Positions 56,772 to 64,000 of a stretch of 64,000 bases of DNA are shown here, piece by piece. The position numbers and the translations under genes were made by a program. How positions within the stretch are numbered: position 1 is the first letter of the stretch; each line of letters begins with the position of its first letter. The stretch covers positions 113,129-177,128 of the forward strand of contig BDDD01000721.1 of the NCBI GenBank assembly GCA_001972305.1, written 5' to 3'. This DNA comes from Cephalotus follicularis. Its lineage: Eukaryota; Streptophyta; Magnoliopsida; Oxalidales; Cephalotaceae. Below the pieces are notes generated by a model. The model worked only from the letters and a program-made list of their open reading frames with translations, had not been told where the DNA came from and did no database searches.

Positions 56772-59700
56772 CTAAAACAAGTGCGGGTAGCATTCTCGGA
56801 TATCCTCCTCACGGTCCCAAGTTGCTTCGTCCGGTCGGTGGAACTGCCATTGAACCTTGACCATGGAGATGGTTCGGTTCCTCAAGATCTGCCTTTTCCA
56901 ATCAAGAATCTGCACAGGCAACTCTTCACAAGACAGGTCACCTTGTACCGGGACAGCATCATGATCCAAAACATGTGACGGGTCCAGGATATATCTCCTC
57001 AGCATGGATATATGGAAGACGTCATGTATACCCGACAAGGTAGGAGGCAAGGCTAGCTGGTAAGCTACCTCCCCAACCCTCTCCAGGATCTCGAAAGGAC
57101 CAATATAGCGTGGCGCTAGCTTGCCCTTCTTCCCGAATCTTTGTACCCCTTTCCACAGAGATACTTTCAAAAACATGTGATCTCCCACATTAAAGGTTAA
57201 AGGCCTTCTCTTCACACTGTAGGCATAGCTCTTCTGCCGACTCTGCACTGTAAGAAACTTTTCTCTGATGAACTTGACTTTCTCCGAAGTCTCCTCCACC
57301 AAATCTCACCCAAGCAATGGTCGTTCACCAACCTCGTCCCAGCAGATGGGTGACCTACACTTCCTCCCATATAGTGCCTCGTATGGGGCCATACTAATAC
57401 TCGAGTGATAGCTGTTATTATATGAAAACTCTATCAAAGGGATATGGTCTTCCTAGGTTCCACCAAAATCGATCAAGCAAGCCTGAAGCATATCCTCCAG
57501 GGTTTGGATGGTACGTTCCGACTGTCCGTGTGTCTGGGGGTGGAAAGCAGTACTGAGATTCAATCTTGTTTCGAAGGCTGTCTGGAATCTCTTCCAGAAG
57601 TTGGAAGTGAAGATCGAATCCCTATCACAAACGATGCTCACCGGGACACCGTGCAGTCTCACAATCTCCTTCACATACAATCGAGCCAAGTTGCTCGCAG
57701 AATCAGTGACATGTGTGGGCAAGAAGTGTGCTAATTTGGTGAGTCTATCAACAATAACCCACACGGAATTATGACGATGCCTAGTCAGTGGAAATCCAGA
57801 AACAAAGTCCATCGTAATGTGTTCCCATTTCCACTCTGCCACTGGTAATGACTGTAACAGTCCCGCAGGTCTTTGGTTCTCGGACTTGACCCTCTGGCAA
57901 GTCAAACACTTCGCGACATATTCAGCAATCTCGCGCTTCATGCCAGGCCACTAGTAAGTTTTCTTCATATCTTGGCACATCTTGGTGCTACCAGGATGAA
58001 TACTGTACAGAGATTTATGAGCCCCGCAGAGTAACTCATCCTTCAGTCTCGGTTCATTCGGAAGACACACACGTCCCCGATATCTCAGGATACCATCATC
58101 ATGTACTCGAAAATCGGATTCCGAATCCAGGTTCTCTCGAATTCATTGCAACTCCAGATCATGTGGTTGTGCACCCCTAATGTGATCAAGTAACACAGGT
58201 TGTACTCGCATGTCAGCTAGAAAGATGCCCGGTGACTGATTGAACAGAGACCACTCTTGGAAGTCTTCTAACATCTTCCATTGCGACACCATCGTACTGG
58301 CAACCATAGCCTTGCGGCTCAAGGCATCAACGACTACATTCGCTTTCCCCGTGTAGTACTGGATACTACAATCATAATCATTAAAGAACTCTACCCACCT
58401 GCGTTGTCTCATGTTCAGTGTGTCCTGACAAAACAGGTACCTCAAACTCTTATGATCGGTAAAGATCTCAAACTGAGTTCCATACAAGTAGTGTCTCCAT
58501 TTCTGAAGAGCAAAGATAATAGCTGCCAGTTCAAGATCGTGAGTCGGGTAATTCTCTTCGTATGGCTTTAGCTTCCCTGAAGCGTAAGCGATCACTCTAC
58601 TTTGTTTCATCAACACGCAACCCAAGCCTTTACCCGATGCATCACTATAGACTGCAAAGCCCTCATTACCCTCGGGTAATGCCAAGATAGGAGCGGAAAC
58701 CAACCGATCCTTCAGTTCACTGAAACTAGCTTCACAATCTTCATCCCAGACAAACAAGGTGGCCTTCTGGGTAAGTCTAGTGAAGGGCTCAGCTATCCTT
58801 GAAAAGTTCTGGATGAACCTCCGGTAATATCCCGCCAAGCCGAGAAAACTGCGTACCTCCGTTACGTTCTTTGGCTGTGGCCAATCTCGTACCACCTCTG
58901 TCTTCAACGGATCCACCACCAAACCCTCTCCAGATACAATGTGACCAAGAAAGATCACACGGTCAAGCCAAAATTCACACTTTCTGAATTTGGCATACAA
59001 CTGGTGCTCTCAGAGAATCTGCAGAGCCAACCTCAGGTGGTAAGCATGCTCTTCCTCACTCCTTGAGTATACTAGTACGTCATCAATAAACACAACGACG
59101 ATCTGGTCCAGGTACGGTCGAAACACATCGTTCATCAATGACATGAACGCAGTTGGTGCATTGGTGACACAAAAAGGCATCACTAGGAATTCATAGTGAC
59201 CGTATCTCGTCCGGAAAGCAGTCTTCTCAATATCTCCATCCCTCACCCTCAACTGGTGATATCCTAATCTCAAATCAAGCTTTGAGAACACTCTCGCCCC
59301 TTGCAACTGGTCGAACAAATCCTCGATGTGGGGTAAAGGATACTTGTTCTTGATAGTTGCTTTGTTTAACATTCTGTAATCGATGCAGGGCCTGATCGAC
59401 CCATCGTTCTTCTTGACAAATAGTACAGGTGAACCCCATGGTGAAACGCTGGGTCGAATGAAACCCTTATCAATCAGGTCCTGTAACTGTAATTTCAGTT
59501 CCCTAAATTATGCAGGAGCCATTCTGTATGGTGGTTTAGAAATAGGAGCTGTACCTAGTATAAGATAGATAACAAACTCCATATTCCTCTTCGGCGGCAA
59601 AGATCCCAAGTCGTCAGGAAATACGTCTGGAAATTCACACACTACTGGGATCTCTTTCAGGCTCAAACTCTTCTCTTTCCTCCGATCAATTACATAAGCA

Positions 59701-61334
59701 AGATACCCTTCAATTCCTTTCTCGAGATACCTCGACGCACGGATGAAGGACACAATCGGTGTGGAAAACCCCTTTTCTCCCTTAAACTGGAAAATGGTAC
59801 CATCGTGCAGACGAAAATCAACCGTCTTGCTGTAGCAGTCCATATAAGCATGATGTGCTGACAGCCAATCCATTCCAAAAATAACATCGAAGTCGCAGAT
59901 AGGCAATACTATCAAATCCGCATACAAGGAAATGCCCGCCATAGACATCTCACAACCCCTATATACAGTATCTGTATACATGGAAACTCCAGCATGTGTG
60001 CTCACATCCAAGGTATATGGCATACAGTCAGGCGTTACATCTAAACATGATGCAAAATGTGATGATATGAAAGAATGTGATGCTCCAGGGTCCATCAATA
60101 CTCTAGCAGCAAAACCATAAATATACAGTGTACCTCCAATGACCGAGGTAGATTCCGGAACCTCGGTCTGTGAAAGGGTAACAACTCTACCTTTCGCAAT
60201 GCCCTTGCCGGTGTCCCTTCACTGTGAAGGCCCCGCTGCAGCCCCGCTGCTACTAGCTGGTCTAGTAGGTGTTGTAGCCTGACTCTTCGAGCAATCGCTC
60301 ACAGAATGGCCAGATGCCCCACATCTCAAACACAGTCCGTTCATCCTCCAGCAATCCTTCTGTAAGTGGCCTTTACGACCACAGTGATAGCAAGCTCCAG
60401 TTCCGGCATCACTCCCTTGGCTAGGAGTACCCTGTGTGGCAGTCTGTCCAGATCTGTTCTTCGATGATTTCGTCAGAGAACCACTGCCATACCATTTCGA
60501 AGAAGCTGGTCTCGTTGGGCTCTGTTTATTTTGTTGTGCTCGGGCCCTCTCTGCTCGGTCCTCACTGGATATGCTCTCCAGCAGCCTAGCCTTTTGAGCG
60601 ACCTCTGAAAAAGTACCCAGCTCCATTGCCCTAATCCTCGACCGAAGATCCGGTCACAAACCCTTCAGAAATCTCTGTATCTTTTTCACGTCATCGGCTA
60701 CCAGATAAGGTGAATGTCTGGCTAGCTCCTCAAACCTGGCCTGGTATTCGGCCACAGTCATCTCTCCTTGACGTAACTCAAGAAGCTCTCTCTCCCTTCG
60801 TTCTTGCTCGATCCGGGGTACATAGGAATCGAGGAACTCTATCTGGCATCTCTCCCATGTAGCATCGAGTCCAACTGACTCCCACTTCGCTTTGACCATC
60901 TCCCACCAGTGAGTGGCCTCTCCCCATAGACGGTACAAAGCAAACTTCAGCTTCTGAGTATCGGTACAGTCCATCACTTCAAAAATCTTCTCCAAGTCTT
61001 GAAGCCATCTTTCAGCAATCGTAGCATCAAGCTCTCACCGGAAGCTGGGTGGATTCTGTCTCATAAACCTTTCGATGTCCCTTCCAAATTGACTACTATC
61101 CTCTCCCGGGCAGTGATCGGAGGCTCTATGTTGCGGCCGAGCTTGCGCGTAGTACTAGCGCATCTCCTCCGCACTAGCCATATTGAAGGCCATCTGTTTC
61201 TGGAAGTAATCTGCAATCCGGGTCATCGGGTCCCTATCAACTTGGGGGACATTCACTCCTTGCGGCATATTTGCTCCCTCAGGGGCATTGGCTCCAACAG
61301 CTCTAGCCCTACCACGTGTTCTCCTTTGGTCCAT
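56772..61334 (-). pseudogene. Gypsy C gag-pol, one frame with ten nonsense codons
   Basis: From the ATG at 61334 (MDQRRTRGRARAVGANAPEG) to the terminal stop at 56772 every recognisable block is in a single frame, about 1,520 codons. Blocks in order are gag (LWGEATHWWEMVKAKW), knuckles CYHCGRKGHLQKDC and CLRCGASGHSVSDC, PR (reads LMDPGASHSF, Ser to Pro at the active site), RT with FIDDVLVYS, RNase H ([33 protein letters not shown]), INT ([41 protein letters not shown]) and the DEATWDREEDI tail. Stops begin at 61155, 61035, 60654, 60219, 59508, 59010, 58143, 57951, 57453 and 57306 (lowest base). No frameshift was found. A single gag-pol frame is usual for this clade. Confidence 0.93.
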
Positions 61335-61428
61335 TTGTTCCTATAAGAAGGATGACAGTTAGTCACGACTACAGGAAACAATTTATTGATTGCCAAGGAA
61401 AGTATCCTAGCTAAGCATATATGGAATA

Positions 61429-61441
61429 TGCTCTGATACCA
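61429..61441 (-). other. Primer binding site of gypsy C
   Basis: The minus strand reads TGGTATCAGAGCA, a perfect initiator-Met PBS, 4 bp after the 5' LTR end (GTGTGACA at 61446). Confidence 0.95.
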
Positions 61442-61445
61442 CTGT

Positions 61446-64000
61446 TGTCACACCCCGTTCCCACATTAAGACTACGTTAAAGCGGTAAGGCAATCAACAC
61501 AATATAATTTAGCTCATGGAAATTTACCAATAAATAAATTTCTCGATAGCAGAAGCAATAACATGGTATAAGTTGAAATAAATATGTATCACGCATCCCA
61601 TGCTACGTGATACCCACAAGGTTTATAAAAAAGCCCAACAGCATAGTTGATCGCCCAAACGGAGCGTGATAATACAGTACAGGATATCAAATAACCCACG
61701 TTACGATAATCCAATTACATATTTATTGTTCAGTAATCCAGTACATAAAACAAGAGAAACAGTTTAGTCTTCTCGTTGTGTGCTCCATATCAAACCCACT
61801 CCATCAATCTGTTACAGTAGGGGGTTAGCCTTTGTCCTCACTCGGCTAAGTAGAAAAGTCTATGTATACAGTTCAAGGTCAAGGTAATGCGTATCATGAA
61901 TGAATGCATAGTGATGCAGTATGACATGAAATTTTCACAATAATTATATCTCCGTATATACATATAAAAATGTATGCATGTTCACAGTACAAGTATAACC
62001 TCATAAGTTATATCAACACAAGCAGTAAATATGTCCCAAAAGGAACCAGACAAACCAGTCGTCATAACCGTCGCCACCTCCTGGCCCCAACGTCATGCAC
62101 TCTTACCCCATCCCCGTTTGCGAACGGTTTTGGAGCAAGTCCTCTGTATGTTGCTTAGCACGGCAGCTAAACCAACAGCAAGTTAGCACAGCGGCAGAGT
62201 AATCAACAGGTTATTAGCACAACGGCTAATAATCATCAGGAACAAGCATTGCACAGTACAAGTCATGCAATAAAATATAATTACTTGATCAAATATATTT
62301 GTTTAAAATATATTACTCCGTTCACAAGTTGTGATAAGTTATAAAACTTAAAACAATACATTTGATTGTGTAACCAATCCTTTAAAACATTTCTCCGTCT
62401 TCGGAATTACTTCCTCAGTTATTTCGAAAATATATAAAATCATAAGTTGACAAATACATATTTTCGCAAGATAATGATTTTAGTAATCATGCACGTTTTC
62501 CAAGATGGTTAATACATTTTAGAATCAACCGTAATGCAATTCACAGTACAGTAGCAGTTCAAATGCAGGGCAAACACATGCTCAGAATGCACCTAGGGTT
62601 GTTGGTAATTATCCTAGGCCTATCACCTTCTCTAAAGGTTCAGTTTCTGTTATAACAGTCGGCTGTTTTTCCATAATAGTCAGCTGGATCCTTGACTTAG
62701 TCGGCTATTCTTCCCCAATAGTCGACTTGTTCATCATGAGCATTCGGCAGTTGACTGCCTTCCTTCGACAGTCGACTGTTCTGGGTAAAACGCATACGCA
62801 GTCGACTGTTCTTACATGACAGTCGACTGGATGTTCGAGTAGTCGACTGTTTCACTTAAACAGTCGACTGTTCTGGGTTAAACAGTAACAATAACTCACT
62901 GCTAATTCAATTTAATCAAGCAATTGAACTTACTCACACGTATTCAAACCTCAGAATATCATCAGTAATCATACACTGGTCTAAAACACAACTCAATTCA
63001 TGCATTATTCTTCATTTTCATCATAATTCAAATGACATCCAAACATGGCATTGCATGAAGCCAACCAAAACTCCATCCAAAATTCAGTATGCATGTCAGG
63101 CTATTCATTAACAGTAACCATAACATTAACACAGAATCCACAGCCAACATCTACACCATTCATTTATAATATCATTGCTCTTAAACTCAAAATGCATGCA
63201 TAGATTTCTCTACTATTTCCCCTACCTTTGATTTCAAGTTAGAAATCGGAAGTCCACCTCTTTATGTCTCCTTTCCAAGGTCTTTGAGCCTCCTAGTAGC
63301 TCCAAGGACAGTCCAGTAGGTTCCAACCGAGCTCCAAGCTTGATAATGAGGAATCCTCTCAATTCTCACTATTTCCTCTCTCAATTTCTCACTATCTCAC
63401 TCTCAATATCTCTGGTTCTTTGGTCTTTCAGTATCTGCACGAGAGAAGTGAGGAGAGACGTTTTATGCAGACTTCTCTCCCTCAACTCGTTTTGCATGGC
63501 ACTAAGAGCCATTCTCTCCCATTAACACTTGCATGCACACACACTTGTCATTGTTTCTCTTCCCCTTTGTCCTTGCAGGTCCTGGCGTGGTGGTGCATGC
63601 TCAACACGTTTAATTTATCATCAGATGGAGCCTGCAAGATGCCTTATCAGTGGCTGCATGTGATTTCGTCACATTCAAATGAAACAGAGCACGATCCAGT
63701 CGGCTGCCTTTCCCTCGCAGTCGACTGTTCGCCTAGCAGTCTGTTGCCAAGTGTCACGACAATTGGCCAGTCGACTGGTTCATCTCACCAGTCGACTGCT
63801 TACACACGGAGCCATCCAGTCGGCTGGTTTTCTATGCCAGTCGACTGCCTCCAGTAAACTTACCAAGTAATTACTCTTCTAAGTACATAATTGACTTAAT
63901 ATCGACATCGACATTATCAATTTTGGAGAAAACCATCATTTTATTAATCCCACAAATAAAGTACATTTACATTGCGAAATTACAATACGTGAAAATTACG
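61446..64000 (-). repeat. 5' LTR of gypsy C, cut by the window end
   Basis: It is homologous along its length to 54160-56728. The last bases of the window (AAAATTACG) correspond to about 56718, so about 10-12 bp are missing. Arrays at 62650-62880 and 63690-63850 match those of the 3' LTR. One word differs: AACAGTCGACTGTT at about 62859 is CAGACGACTG in the 3' LTR. Confidence 0.93.

Larger units (their letters stand above)
54160..64000 (-). mobile_element. Gypsy C, near-complete chromovirus inserted in LTR D (runs off the window)
   Basis: On the minus strand the order is 5' LTR (to 61446), PBS (61441-61429), single-frame gag-pol (61334-56772), PPT (about 56745-56729) and 3' LTR (56728-54160). 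Over the first 240 bp from the left ends, the LTRs differ at about 11 positions (about 5%), slightly less than in gypsy B. The window ends about 12 bp before the start of the 5' LTR. It is the same lineage as B, with closely similar gag-pol. Confidence 0.94.

Overview
The window is plant nuclear DNA made almost entirely of nested transposable elements. I find no host gene that stands outside an element, no tRNA gene and no CRISPR array. The evidence for a plant, probably a eudicot, is a Sirevirus-like Ty1/copia element, Tekay/Del-type chromoviruses primed by initiator-Met tRNA, a Tat-lineage Ty3/gypsy element with the extra RNase H, and an En/Spm (CACTA) transposon with TNP2-type and TnpA-type genes. 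A 78-base N run (29823-29900) marks an assembly gap.

Layout. 1-209 is a piece of a gypsy LTR related to element C. 210-7135 is copia A (+), 5'-truncated, with pol, an extra ORF in the env position, a polypurine cluster and a 3' LTR. 7136-15527 is Tekay element T1 (-), whose left LTR is cut exactly where copia A ends. 15528-21679 is an LTR (H, -) split by a 4,704-bp solo LTR (16205-20908) with a perfect ATTTC target duplication. 21680-28150 is a decayed Tat-lineage pol (-) with an antisense, intron-containing plant-mobile-domain pseudogene. 28150-28755 is a minus-strand Sirevirus LTR piece. LTR D (+) starts at 28756, is split at 29405/52474 by a CACTA transposon and split again at 54159 by gypsy C (-), which runs to the window end. 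The CACTA itself holds gypsy B (32918-42994, TSD CCTGA/CCCGA) and solo LTR E (43533-49232, TSD ACCTG), and E holds solo LTR F (44493-47738, TSD CAGAG). The nest is therefore Tat > Sirevirus LTR > D > CACTA > E > F, six levels.

How it fits together. Reading across B and E without one TSD copy each, the CACTA transposase frame continues, so these are clean insertions into an older gene. B, C and D are relatives with homologous LTRs of about 2.3-2.7 kb. In each, two arrays of short palindromes bracket a putative promoter, and the second array lies inside a predicted leader intron. The palindromes share a TCGA core but carry different arms: CGTCGACG or CATCGATG in B, and CAGTCGACTG in C and D. 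The same kind of array occurs in the unrelated copia A LTR (AGCGTCGACGCT), in LTR H and in solo LTR E. This shared motif grammar across unrelated elements is the most interesting signal here. Other notable items are a 53-bp segment resembling the 5S rRNA internal control region near the 3' end of the 16205-20908 solo LTR, the CACTA subterminal GGCGAGGGC repeats, and decay of elements B and C almost purely by nonsense changes.
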